64,000 nucleotides of DNA, from NCBI GenBank assembly GCA_030272585.1, contig BSYQ01000011.1:372001-436000 (forward strand), in the 5' to 3' direction. Source of the stretch: Bryopsis sp. KO-2023. Its lineage: Eukaryota > Chlorophyta > Ulvophyceae > Bryopsidales > Bryopsidaceae. Positions within the stretch are counted from its first letter, which is position 1. Each line of letters begins with the position of its first letter. The notes under the pieces were generated by a model. The model saw only the letters and a program-made list of their open reading frames with translations. It had not been told where the DNA came from and searched no databases. The position numbers were made by a program, and so were the translations under genes. Below, in pieces: positions 1 to 10,314 of the stretch.

Positions 1-86
1 TGGTGGCCAGATCCTGCTATTAAATACAAACTAGGGATTCGGTTGAATTCCATGGAAGCCTTTGCATGTGCCAAAGTTGAATTGGA

Positions 87-1954
87 TCAACGAAAGAGCA
101 ACAAAGGTTCGATTTGCCCCAACTCATTTCCCACATTTTGAATTATGATTGCATCAAGTGGGCGATGTACCTCCTCTCCATCCGACAAGCTTGGTCCGAC
201 TTGGGCCCCAGCATTTTCAGCAGCGCCCCCATTTTCCCCTTGATCAGTTGATTCCTTCGCAGACAGGTCCAACCGTTGTCTCTTGGATGGGTTTTGTTCA
301 GGGGCATCCCTTTGAACCCCTGAGCCTCCAGATTTGAAAGATCGCATTTCACACGGCGTGCCACCCGCAGTCGGAAAGGCACTCCCCCCAGCAGCCACTC
401 GGACGCGTACTCCTTCCAGCGATCTATCCAGCGATGATTTCTGAAACACCACCAAAACAAAAACTTACCAACTTGCCCCGCTAATCCTTATCAAATCAGC
501 ACACATTAGCATCAATTGATTTGAGATGGGTATCCGTCCTTTCCAGCTTACCTTGTGGCTTCGTGGAGCACCCCTCTTTCGCATTTCCTCGAATCCTTCC
601 GATGACCTGTCCGCCAACTTCACCCGACGAACGACGGCCCCCCTCAAAACTACCTTTTGAGGTTCGCTGGTCCCTGCCTGGTCTTGGCGACTGGACCCCA
701 GAAAAGAGCTCCCAGACCAGCTGCTGTCTCCACTGCTGAAGCTGGAAACGGATCACAGCACAATCCGTTAACACCTTAGCAAACAAAATCCCATGTGATT
801 GTTGGTCTTCTCATATCGAACCCTACAATTGATAAAGAATTTTCCCATATCACAAATCCAGCTTTCCAGCCTGCCATGACAACTCCGGGCTCCCCCCAAA
901 TGCCTTCCTTGACCTCTCTTTTTTGTCAAATTCCTGAATTTTACTCTTTAAAAAACGTTTCTTTTTTGTCGGAAAGAAGAGATGAGCTTGTAAGCTTACC
1001 TAACATAATCAGCAACTTTTCCATTGTTGGGTGCACTTCCATTTCGGTACCGTCGGCGGGAAGGGGGCTGCTGTCTTCGAGTTCTCTTGTCTTGATGGAG
1101 CTGGGCACTCTCAAGGGAAGGAAAACAAAGTAAATCAATTAGGGAATCGTAACAAAACACCACGCAACACTTTCCTTTGAAAGCATGTAGAACGACCCTG
1201 TTTTATCCCCCCCCCCAAAAAAAAGAGAGAGAGTCTGAAGATGATTATATTCAAGGAACTGTATATTATGAAGCAAGTGGAAAAATCAAGCTGATTAGGT
1301 TCTCACCCCATCTATAAGGGCCTGCAATTCTCGAAGTCCTTTCGTAGGCTTCCGATTATCTTTCCATTCTTGGGGTTGCTTCTTTCTCCCTGGACCACCT
1401 TTTCTTTCAGAAGTCCCCCCTCCTCGAGCTGGCCTTCCCCTGGGAGCCTGTTCTCGCTCCTCTTCTTGCTCGCCCTCATCATCCTCATCCTCTAGATTCG
1501 ATTTTTTTTTTTTTAGCCAAAACAAAAACCGGTAAATAAATTTGCCATTCCATCACAAACATGAAAAAAAAAAAATTGGGGGAAAATACTTTAAGACTCT
1601 CTTTTCTTTCTTCTGCATCACGTCGTTTAAAAAACTTTCTACAAGAATATGCTTAATTTCCTTTTTCGAAGGAAAAATCTAAAAACGAAAATAATGAAAT
1701 AAATGATAAAACACACATAGTTGGGAGGACTTTTCTGGCAATCGTATAAAAAATTGTAGTAGTGTACAAAGGATGGTACACACATACACACATGTACATT
1801 TGTTCGGAAAATGTATTTTACCTTCTGCTGATTTCCCGTCTGATGTGACTTCATCGTCGTCCAACTCACAGGCAATTTCGTCCTCGTCGGGTTTCCAGCT
1901 GGCATCCAGCCCACTATCATCGGAGCGACATTTGGGAGGCCGGCCTCGTTGAAC
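87..1954 (-). CDS. Probable nuclear AT-hook-type protein, 3' exons
   Basis: Five exons join in phase on the minus strand: 1822-1954, 1307-1491, 1000-1100 (or to 1109), 552-741 and 87-440, ending at a TGA at 87-89. Each has a GT donor and AG acceptor. Exon lengths 133, 185, 101, 190 and 354 keep one open frame. The product starts in an RGRPPK AT-hook-like motif, then a long acidic stretch rich in D and E, then Gly/Arg/Lys-rich basic patches, and near the end a KRQRLD nuclear-localisation-like motif. Low complexity and the AT-hook suggest a DNA- or chromatin-associated nuclear protein. This is inference from composition only. The 5' exons, including the start codon, were not found; they should lie to the right of 1954. 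The frame used in exon 1000-1100 was chosen because it alone keeps phase on both sides. Confidence 0.5.
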
Positions 1955-4900
1955 CTTAAGAATTGTCCCCACGAAATAAATCAACTCCCCCCCTCCCAAC
2001 GAACTTGTTGAGAATTGTTGAAAGCTAAACAAAACAGTGATCCCCCCCCCCCAAAAAAAAAAAAGCTTAAAATAATAATAATTGAAAAAAATAGTTTATT
2101 GGCATTGAATGGAAAGCAGTCCAATAAAAGAGTGAAATCAATCTTTCTGCAGGAAGTTCATTTTTCAAAAAAAATATTTATATATATTTTCTACTGTAAC
2201 CGAAAAGCAACAGCAAACATCTGATAAAAATTCACAAAAAATTCCCCCAGACGAAGAAAAAGAACACCATTCATTCTCAGCATAAGATTAGTGATGCATA
2301 TATAATATGTGTGTGTATATATATGCACATATATATTAAAAAAGAATAAATGCGCTAGCTTACCCGCTCAACGGCAGAATAGTAGTTTGAAGTTTTTGGC
2401 ATTCCACGCTCCCCCAATCAGATCCTTATCAACAGACGTTCAACCTTTGCTTTGCTTTCCTACACACAAGGAAACAGCAACAATACATGATAATTAATAC
2501 AGGAAAAGCATTTTTTTTATACGACTTTATCTACGAATACCTAATCATTACATTAGCCCCCCCACCCACACATAAGGAAAAAAAGGGAAAAATCAAATTA
2601 AAAAAGCAGATGCCGTGGATTGGTCCAAAAACCTCAGGCAATACAATTCGAAAAAAAGGTTTTTTAGAGCGTCCACAGCATGCATATTTTGATCTAAATT
2701 AAGTACAGTGCATGACCATATCACCATTTTGCAAACTGCTTTTGTAACACATAATTCCAAAAAGAAAAAGTTACAATACAGCGCACTTCTTTAGTGCATA
2801 TATATATCAACTAGTTAACAATAAGATTCATAGAAGCATGGTAATAGAGTAAAAAACCTTATTGCATGCAGTACAGAACGAAATCTGAAAAAACGAACTG
2901 CCCTAAAAACCTAGTAAAGAACAGTGTTGCTTTGCTCCCGAAAAACTTGGGAAGAAAACCAGGGGAAAGAAAGGCACCTCTAACAAGCACTGGATATTTT
3001 TTGATGCAAGTACAAAAAAAGGTACAAAAGGAGGTGAAACAGGTATTTTAAACTAGGGCAGAGCCTGGCCTAGGATTGGCAGCAGAAAGAGGTTGGGGAT
3101 GGTTGGGGGAAAAAGAAAACAAAAACCTCCCTCCCTCAGAAGTCAGAGGGACAGAATTATCAACGAACGAGCGAGCTGTCAAGGTCCAAAAAAGAAGCGC
3201 TCTAAGGAAATCGACGAGGCCGAGCAAACCGTCACAAAAGAGTGATCCTTGCTGAATCGAGCCACGCAAGTACCAAACAGTAGGGAAGGGACGGGAAAAT
3301 TCGGAACGCCTGCGCGCGGTGAGTAAACGAAGCCACATAATACTGTGACAAAGGTTTCAAAAACAGAGATGCGAAGGGCGTGCACCGCGTTAAGGCAGCG
3401 GAGGGGAGGTTCGTGAAAATGAAATCTCTGGCGAAGCCCTCGAACGAGTCGACGAAAGCACCGCACACGCGGCCCTGCCAAGCGGTCGGGGAAACAGTGA
3501 GTGAAACAAACGGCAATGCCGCGTTCCCCTGGATCGTATCGTAATCCCTCCGAGATACGAATTGCAAACCGACCCACCTGGCAACGTTCTACCTGACACC
3601 GGCTCCAACCACAACCAACTCCACACTGCGTTTTGCGCTGACAAAATCAAGAACACATTCCCGGAACTCAACCCCACACGGCAGACGCGAACCGTCGGAG
3701 CACAACGCCACAGGAAGGAAAAAATGAGCAGCAGACTCGCGAGGTTGGAAGAATGGCTTAATGCGAAAACAAGGTGAATAGAAATCAACGGATCGACCCA
3801 TTCAAACAGGAGGGAAATGCGCTTCAACGGTGCTCGTTTTCCGACGTGGCAGACCTAATGCCCGCTGACGAAGCGACAAGAGGTTGCTCGTCTCGTCACT
3901 TTCGTGCGAAAAAGTGCACTGATCCAACCCAGCGTGTCGTGACTAGCGACCCATCAACCTGCAACCCCTTTCAAATTGCGGCGCTGGTATTTTTCAATTC
4001 ACCCGCGTGCTGCCTGGCCGTAGTCCCTCTGCTGCGCCACGCCCTATCGTGCCGGTGCTGAACCTTGGGACGGCGTGGCCTTGGCGAGGGTGGCTGCTAT
4101 ATGAGGTGATACATTCTGCCACGAACCGGTGCTGTTTTCCATCTCTATCTTGATGCGACTAGGTTGCGATCAGTTACAGGGAGGGAACCTGGTTTGTTTG
4201 CCGTTGCCCTCATTTGGTTGCTAGGTATTGTATTGGAGTCGTAGCTTTCAGATTCACTCGGGGCTTAGTTAAGTTCAGGGTTGGGTGAATCTCCTCTCGA
4301 TAGTTTCTTTTACCGGCTTGCTTTGGGTTTTCCTTGTTTTTTTTTGGAAAAGAAAACTGTAGCTAGAAGAAAGTGGCCTTACAAAGTAGTTGGTGGGCAG
4401 AGGTGGTATTCATCCCAAAGAAATATAGCCCCATTTTTTTCTCAGATATTCTTGGTGGAATTTGTTCTCAAAAGGTTTCTCTGGAAGGCGTTTTTTGGGG
4501 CACCCTTTCGAAGCCAGGTTTCTTTGCCTTTAAATGGTATTCCTGGTCAAAAGAGGTGCCAGACTGACAGGAGAGCTTTGGCAGCCATAGCCGACTAATT
4601 GGTCATTGGTGTTCTGCTTACCGACATCCCTCACATGAGGGTATAGAAAATCAGTGCAGTCCTGTGTCCTATAACTAGTAATTGGGGTTTCGTTTTCCGC
4701 ACAGACCCTTTATCAGCAAAACAATGAAGTTTGCTGGAAAAGATCACCCGAGTGGGGGATTTTTTTGTTTTCGTCCAGGAGTTAGGTGCAAAAAGTTATC
4801 ATGTTTACTTTGAATTGGGCTTGAACACCCCTATTGTTGCTGTTTTTCCTGCAGGCATATCCTTTGAAGCCAACTCTGTTCCATTCATTTTTTTTGCAGA

Positions 4901-5500
4901 AGGATGGTTCCTATTGCTCCTGCAGCTACAATTTTGGACAACCTTAACACACACCCAGTACCACATACCTAGAAATATGTCTTTACAAATCTGCGTATAT
5001 GACTATATTTGTCTTGTTCATCATTCTAGGTAGTTGTTGTACTTCACCAATTCCAACTGAGGGAAAAACTGGTGTATATTGGTCTGACATTGGTCCCTAA
5101 CCAATGTCAGACCTGTGGTTGTGAAAGTGCTTGTTATTGGTACTAATGTGGTCTGTACAGTCATTGTGTTGCAAGTCTGTATCCAACCAGTTGGGCTATC
5201 GCTCTATTTGCTTCTCGTGACTGGTACCATTGCCATGAGATTTTGCGAGACAAAACCAAGGCACATGACCAGCGGAGTCCAATATATCTGATGGGTTTGT
5301 TAAGCTAGTTGCTGGACAGCTGGTGAGTAGATCCTGTTCAGAAAAACAGGATGTGGTGAAAGGTTGGTTCGGGTATGATTGTATCCAGCGTGGCTTGGTT
5401 AGATTGGATGAGTGGAGTAGGAATTGTTAAAAAAGAAATTGTAAGAATTGGAAACAGCATTCTGCGCGATATTGTTGTGCCCTACATGGCTTGTGTCTTT
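1955..5500. other. No gene resolved; AT-rich then CpG-richer DNA
   Basis: The first kilobase is AT-rich, with C(n)A(n) homopolymer junctions near 2041 and a TA/TG microsatellite near 2300-2340. From about 3100 to 4100 the DNA is visibly richer in CG dinucleotides and could hold the 5' end and promoter of the minus-strand gene to the left, but I could not place an exon. From 4100 to 5500 there are only short open frames and one small hairpin. The last bases before 5501 form a pyrimidine-rich tract interrupted by the outer retrotransposon. Confidence 0.4.
5081..5113. repeat. Perfect 14-bp-arm hairpin
   Basis: GGTCTGACATTGGT is followed by a 5-base loop and its exact reverse complement. No T-run follows and no gene is nearby, so I do not call it a terminator. 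Confidence 0.7.
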
Positions 5501-5716
5501 TGTTGACAAGGGCACTGAAACTATCCACGAAAGTCTTACAACAACGTCACAAAAAAACATAGCCGCCTTCCAACCTTATAACAATATCCTTTCACCAGAT
5601 CTAACTCTACAGTGAGTCATTCACAGATCCCCTTACTTTCCCCATTGGGGCACAATCGTCTCCTTAAATAAACAGATGCCCTCATCTCACAGGACACCAG
5701 TTCCACAATCACAACA
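5501..5716 (-). repeat. 3' LTR of outer element
   Basis: This 216-bp terminal repeat starts TGTTGACAAG and ends AATCACAACA on the plus strand. It matches 20550-20765 with no difference seen. It is the 3' LTR because the element is on the minus strand. Confidence 0.93.
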
Positions 5717-5736
5717 CGCTTCCTACTGCGCCTAAG

Positions 5737-7138
5737 TTAACCCCGAATTCGCAAAAACTGCACATGCACATTCCGATATCCATTCTGTGTACGGACCTCC
5801 CAAACCGATCGCGACACTTGATGGTATAATTCCCCTTCTATCCAGAAAGGTAAAAATTTGTTCTGCGACCTTTCTTCTCGCGAAAGATCATACACCCATA
5901 CCTTGGCAGAAGGTCGCAATCGACGATCAATCGGTCTATCAGATCGTCCCTGATTGACTCTATCCATTTCTGAGTTCGAACGCTGGACCGCCAAAGCCCA
6001 ACCTTTTCGACCCTGACCCCACAACGCACTGGGAGTGAATCCTGTCATTCTGCAGTACGTCGTTTCCATCGCCTCCACCGCTCTTCCAACCAAATCAACC
6101 CAGGTCAAATTTGGGTTGTCTATTAACATTTTTCGCAAACGAAACAAGAGTGTCTGGTTCGCACGTTCTATTACTCCGTTTGCACGGTGTAAGTACGGCG
6201 GAACAAACTCCCGTCGAATATCATGGGCGATACAAAATCTACCCAAATCCGCCGACGAAAAATATGACGCGTTGTCTGTCACAATCGTGTTTATCACCCC
6301 CAGTTCCCCTATCCAATTTCGCAGACCCGTAATCACCTCCTTCGAAGTAGCTCGTCCAGTAGCCATCGCTCTGCAACGCCTCGTTAGATGATCACACATG
6401 ACCAATATATAACGTTTCTTTCCTCCTTCCAGCGGACCTATGAAATCCAAGCTGACGATATCGCCTGGATGTTTACCCACAAAGTGTTTTTGGAAAAGCC
6501 CAGCAGGTGGTCGTTTTTGAAACACCTGGCATGGGACACACTGACGCACTCTTTCCCTAACATCGGCCTTCGTAAAAGGTAACTTCCACTCTTTCACCCG
6601 ATGCCAGGTCGCTGCCACCCCCACATGCCCTGCATGCGCCCATTCCCAATCAGACATCGACCCCTTGTGTGGTAATACCTCCTTCACTGTCGTTGACCGT
6701 AAGTTTCCTGGACTCTCCTCTTCTGGACTCCACAGGAAATCACACCTGGATAAGAAGTCGGGCAGTATGTTTGTTTTCCCTGGTATGAATTTTATCTGAG
6801 GACACACTCGTAATAATTCATCCAACCTCCTTTTCACATACGGACTTGCGTTATCCCAGTTGGCCACGCTCGCTACGGCCCCATTATCCGTTAATACCAC
6901 CACCTCTGACCCAAACGTAAACATCTGGAAGTATCTCAAGGCCCTCACAAGAGCTTCCATCTCTAAATCATTGGATAATCGATGCCGGTCCTTCTTTCCC
7001 CAAACACCCGATATGCACCTTATCACCTCTTTACCCCGTATAAGGTATCCACCCCAACCAACCTGTGAAGCATCTACTCCAATCACGAACCGCCCACTGT
7101 CCGGTAAATGGTGGCACCGTATAGTGTGCTCTTGTAAG
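5737..7138 (-). pseudogene. Outer element pol, RNase H and integrase part
   Basis: This open segment holds RNase H, with acidic residues in VIGVDAS, a conserved E in NDLEMEALV and VVLTDNG. The integrase follows: an HHCC zinc region with H..H near GHVGVAATWH and a CVPCQ pair, then the catalytic core with SLDFIGPL, VTDNASYF and a glutamate in NGVIERANQT (D,D35E type). The protein ends at a stop at 5737 with no chromodomain. The 5' edge is cut by the TRIM at 7139. The frame is the same as in 7677-8192 once 543 bp (TRIM plus one target duplication) are removed. I call it a pseudogene only because the polyprotein is interrupted; the segment itself has no stop or frameshift. Confidence 0.85.
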
Positions 7139-7209
7139 TGATACGGGATAAAGCGGCACAACTCGCAAAGGGGGCGGGCCGGTCCACCAACGTCCCGTAT
7201 CGTGTATCA
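7139..7209 (+). repeat. 5' LTR of TRIM
   Basis: This 71-bp LTR contains near-terminal inverted halves: ATACGGGA at the left and TCCCGTAT at the right. Confidence 0.9.
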
Positions 7210-7211
7210 TT

Positions 7212-7223
7212 TGGTTTCGGAGC
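7212..7223 (+). promoter_or_regulatory. TRIM primer-binding site
   Basis: TGGTTTCGGAGC begins two bases after the 5' LTR. It would pair with a tRNA ending GCTCCGAAACCA. The same 12 bases occur beside the 5' LTRs of both large elements. Confidence 0.75.
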
Positions 7224-7605
7224 CGAACTTGCGATCCGAAGGTCACAAGTTCGAGTCCTAGCGAGGCCATGGAAGTTGAGAGTGAGTTGGCACCTCTGAC
7301 CCGAGAGTGGTAGTAACGAGAGGTGAAAGAGCATGAGGATCACTGCGAAGGAGGGGAGGGGGCTGAGATCATCACAGTGATCGCCGCCGCAGAGCAAGGC
7401 AAAAGACCATAAGCTCAAGAGACTAGACGGATCAAAGGGATAAGAACAAAGGATCAGAGGATCACAAGAAAGATCCTGGAGAACCCCCGAACAGACCCGC
7501 GAGAGAACGGTAACCCGGTAATCGCAGAGAGGGTCAAGGAGAATGGAGTAACGGGCACGAGGAGAAGGTGGTCGAGGGCGACCACTGGCCCGAGGGGGGA
7601 CGAGA

Positions 7606-7676
7606 TGATACGGGATAAAGCGGCACAACCCGCAAAGGGGGCGGGCCGGTCCACCAACGTCCCGTATCGTGTATCA
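7606..7676 (+). repeat. 3' LTR of TRIM
   Basis: Second 71-bp copy, one base different from 7139-7209. It is followed at once by the GTAAG duplication. Confidence 0.9.
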
Positions 7677-8192
7677 GTAAGTGCCGTAGAAACTCTCGCC
7701 AATCACTTTCTTTCCCCGTTCGTTCCGCCGAGATCATTTTTTCCTGAGCTAGCCTGCCCTCCCACACAAACTTAGCGATAGGCAAAAACCACCCCTTGAT
7801 TTTACGCCATCCTTGTTTCGTCACCGGCATAGGCATATCTTCTACTTGCAATAGTACTTTATCACTCGGTACCAATCCGTTTCTCTCAACTGAAACCCCC
7901 AAAAAAGGAAGATGATCACGATAAAATTCACACTTATCCGCCCTAGCCGTCCACCCGTCATTGGACATCATCTCACACACAATCCTCAAATCTCTAGTGT
8001 GCTCGTCAGTTGACCGTGATAAGAGAATAAGGTCATCCAAGTACCACGCGAGCTGCGACGTGATTTCCCGTTGTATTTTCACCAATGTTTTCCTCATCGC
8101 CCTTGAAAATTCAAAGGATGAATTGAGGTAACCTTGCGGAAGACGCGTAAAACTGAAATACCGATCCCCACTCCGTACTGACATACAGAGCT
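7677..8192 (-). pseudogene. Outer element pol, reverse transcriptase C-terminal part
   Basis: The segment carries RT motifs after the first aspartate block: LPQGYLNSSFEFSRAM, then the active-site box YLDDLILLSRS (YxDD), then the thumb-side DKCEFY...FLGVSVERNGL pattern of Ty3 RTs and the connection to RNase H. It is cut at 8193 by the foldback element and at 7676 by the TRIM. Subtracting 956+4 bp and 538+5 bp (both multiples of three) leaves one continuous frame from 10284 to 5737. Confidence 0.85.
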
Positions 8193-9148
8193 GGGCTGTA
8201 CCGTAACGACCCCCTACGGTACGGTACGACACGTTACATACCGTACCGTACCGTAAGGGGTCGTTACGGTACGGTACGGTACCGGATATTTTCACGTTAC
8301 GGTACAACATCGGTACCGGGTCGGTACAATACGTTGTCGCCAACGGGCGCCACCCGTGTAACGGTCGTTGTTGCAACGTGTCACTGGCGTTGTTGTACCG
8401 CCCTACACGGTTCGAGTAACGATGTTCGTTACAACAACGTAATGACGTTGCAATAACGTCATGTGAATGACGTACAAAGTGACCCCCGCAGGGTCCCCAG
8501 AACCCAAGGGAACCGAGTGGGATTCGAACACCGTACCGCACGGTGTCGAGTCATCTACACTAAGCGCTAAGCCAAGTGGACCACGATGATTTTGTGGTTG
8601 TTGCAATAATATACCCCAATTTCACAGAATTACAAACAGATTAAGGTATATCATCGCAACAGCCACAAAATCATCGTGGTCCACTTGGCTTAGCGCTCAG
8701 TGTAGATGACTCGGCATCGTGCGGTACGGTGTTCGAATCCCACTCGGTTCCCTTGGGTTCTGGGGACCCTGTGGGGGTCACTTTGTACGTCATCCACATG
8801 ACGTTACTGCAACGCCATTACGTTGTTGTACCGACCTGGCCGTTGTTGTAACGTGTTATCGTTACATGTAACGCAACCGATCGTTGTTGTAACGTCTTGC
8901 CTCGGTGCGGACGTTATAGCAGCCGGCGTAGACGTTACTGATAACGTACTGCGTTACAACAACGCTTTGGCGTTACAGTAACGTCGGATCGTTGTTGTAC
9001 CGGACTTGGACGTTGTTGTACCGACTGGGTCGTTGTTGTAACGTGTGCAACGTGTTGTAACGTCCGGTCGGTGCGTGCACCGACCGGACACGTTACTGTA
9101 CCGACCCTGTGCGTTACGGTACGGTGCGTTACAAACGGGTTACTGCCC
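8193..9148. mobile_element. Foldback/MITE-like element with tRNA-like arms
   Basis: The insert splits the RT gene between GDYMSAEL and the frame that continues CMSVRSGD. AGCT is duplicated at the two junctions (8189-8192 and 9149-9152). The ends are imperfect inverted repeats (GGGCTGTACC at the left; GGGCAGTAAC read from the right). The flanks are made of repetitive GTTGTTGTAACG- and GGTACGGTAC-like runs. The core is a near-perfect palindrome of about 165-bp arms, each holding a tRNA-like unit. It has no coding capacity. Terminal inverted repeats plus a short duplication suggest a non-autonomous DNA transposon, but I do not recognise the superfamily. Confidence 0.7.
8453..8815. repeat. Palindrome of two outward-facing tRNA-like units
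   Basis: The left arm (about 8453-8620) and right arm (about 8646-8815) are near-exact reverse complements around an AT-rich centre of about 25 bp. In each arm, reading outward, there is an A-box-like TGGCTTAGCGC and a B-box GTTCGAATCCC, followed by CACTCGGTTCCC. These are the internal polymerase III promoter boxes of a tRNA. I did not obtain a clean cloverleaf, so this is tRNA-derived rather than a confident tRNA gene. Confidence 0.75.
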
Positions 9149-10284
9149 AGCTCTGCTGACATATAATCTCCCGCCGAACGGTCCATTCCCACGTGGTAAT
9201 ACGCATCCCGCATATCTAACGAAGAAGCGACCTTAAACTTTTTTATTCCCGCAAGGTTGAACTCTAACGGACTCGTTCGACACGGTTGTCCCCACACGCA
9301 AGAGTTGAGATGTCTGAAATCTAATACCCATCTTGTTTCATTTGGATTACGTTTGGGAACTCCAAAAACTGGAACTACATAATGTGGTTCCGTATCTCGT
9401 TCACGTAAAACTCCCGCTTCCACCAATCGTTCGCATTCTAGAGCCCACTGTCTCTCCTCTTCCGGTCCACTCATAAGACTTTTTAACTGTCTTTTGGGTG
9501 GCGGGGGATGCTTGAACGGTATCGGTGGCATCGTATAGTGTTTGCACCTTCCCAAAACTGACGTAAAGAAACCCGGAAACGACTTAATCAATGCCTGTGA
9601 ACGGTCCCCTGTATTCGTATCTTTACCCGAATAATTGGCCTGTAATTCGAAGTGACCCGACTGATCTTGCTCCCTGGGGGAGGCTTCTTCTAGAATCGTA
9701 GGTAAACGAGTGCCAGTAGATGACCCTGCCTGATCAAGTACTGGCCGTTGGATAACTGAATCACCCGACAAAAAAGAAGGTTGCACGTGACGATGTGAAT
9801 CCCCCAAGTCCGACTGATGTACTTGCACCTGTGAATCCCCTAAACCCTCCTGTGAATCTCCTAAACCCTTCCCTGCGCTAACTGGAGGGGCCTGTAACCG
9901 ATGTGGGATAGGTAAAAGGTCCCCGTCAGGTAATCTAAGATGAGTGAGATTCGAACGACAAGAGCACAACGTCATACGTTGGGTGATTTGCGCCGGCGTC
10001 TGAGAACGATTATCCAAAAAACCCCACAAACGAACCCCGTCAAATTTACTTCGAAAAAAAACTCCCCGACCTGGAAAACCGTCCGTCCAATCCCAAACAC
10101 TGTTTACAGGAAATTTCATCGAAACAGTTAACCCTTTAATCCCAAACGGTTCAACAACCCAACTGCGATTCGTCGGAACAACCAAACGACCATGTCGATA
10201 ATAAGGCAAATAAGCCGGAATTTCCTGTAATGTCAAAATCGTTTCCTCCACTGGTGTATCTCCCACATCCCCAGAAAACGTCAA
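9149..10284 (-). pseudogene. Outer element pol, N-terminal and RT fingers part
   Basis: The pol frame opens just after the -1 frameshift cassette. It has a linker rich in GLGDSQ-type repeats, then RT motifs: a proline-rich HPPPPKRQLKSLM, YVVPVFGVPKRN, RWVLDFRHLN and the first catalytic aspartate in SSLDMRDAYYHVGMD. It is truncated at 9149 by the foldback element. Without that insert the frame runs on into the YLDD box at 7677-8192. Confidence 0.85.
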
Positions 10285-10314
10285 CGACGTTCCCTGGGGA
10301 GATTGTCGTTTTTT
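10268..10314 (-). promoter_or_regulatory. -1 ribosomal frameshift cassette of outer element
   Basis: On the minus strand the gag-protease frame reads TCA AAA AAC, giving an in-frame A AAA AAC slippery heptamer (10308-10314). A 7-nt spacer follows, then a hairpin: outer 7-bp stem TCCCCAG/CTGGGGA (10294-10300 with 10268-10274) and inner 6-bp stem AACGTC/GACGTT around a 3-nt loop. The zero-frame stop lies in the hairpin (10281-10283). The -1 frame is open into reverse transcriptase. Confidence 0.8.

Larger units (their letters stand above)
7139..7676 (+). mobile_element. TRIM (miniature LTR retrotransposon), 538 bp
   Basis: Two 71-bp direct repeats that start TGATACGGGAT and end GTGTATCA bracket a 396-bp non-coding interior. 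They differ at one base. The 5-bp duplication GTAAG flanks the insert (7134-7138 and 7677-7681). A primer-binding site follows the left repeat by two bases and a purine tract with GAGGGGGGA precedes the right repeat, so the element reads on the plus strand. It encodes no protein and must use enzymes in trans. It interrupts the RNase H start of the outer element. Very short LTRs, short length and intact PBS and PPT are the defining TRIM traits. Confidence 0.9.

Noticed and set aside
3048-3827. Several overlapping minus-strand frames in the CpG-richer stretch
   Set aside because: Frames overlap each other, have no recognisable domain or supporting splice structure, and are probably due to base composition.
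8453-8815. Functional tRNA genes
   Set aside because: A- and B-boxes are present but I could not form a full cloverleaf with matching acceptor stems, and the units lie in a mobile palindrome.
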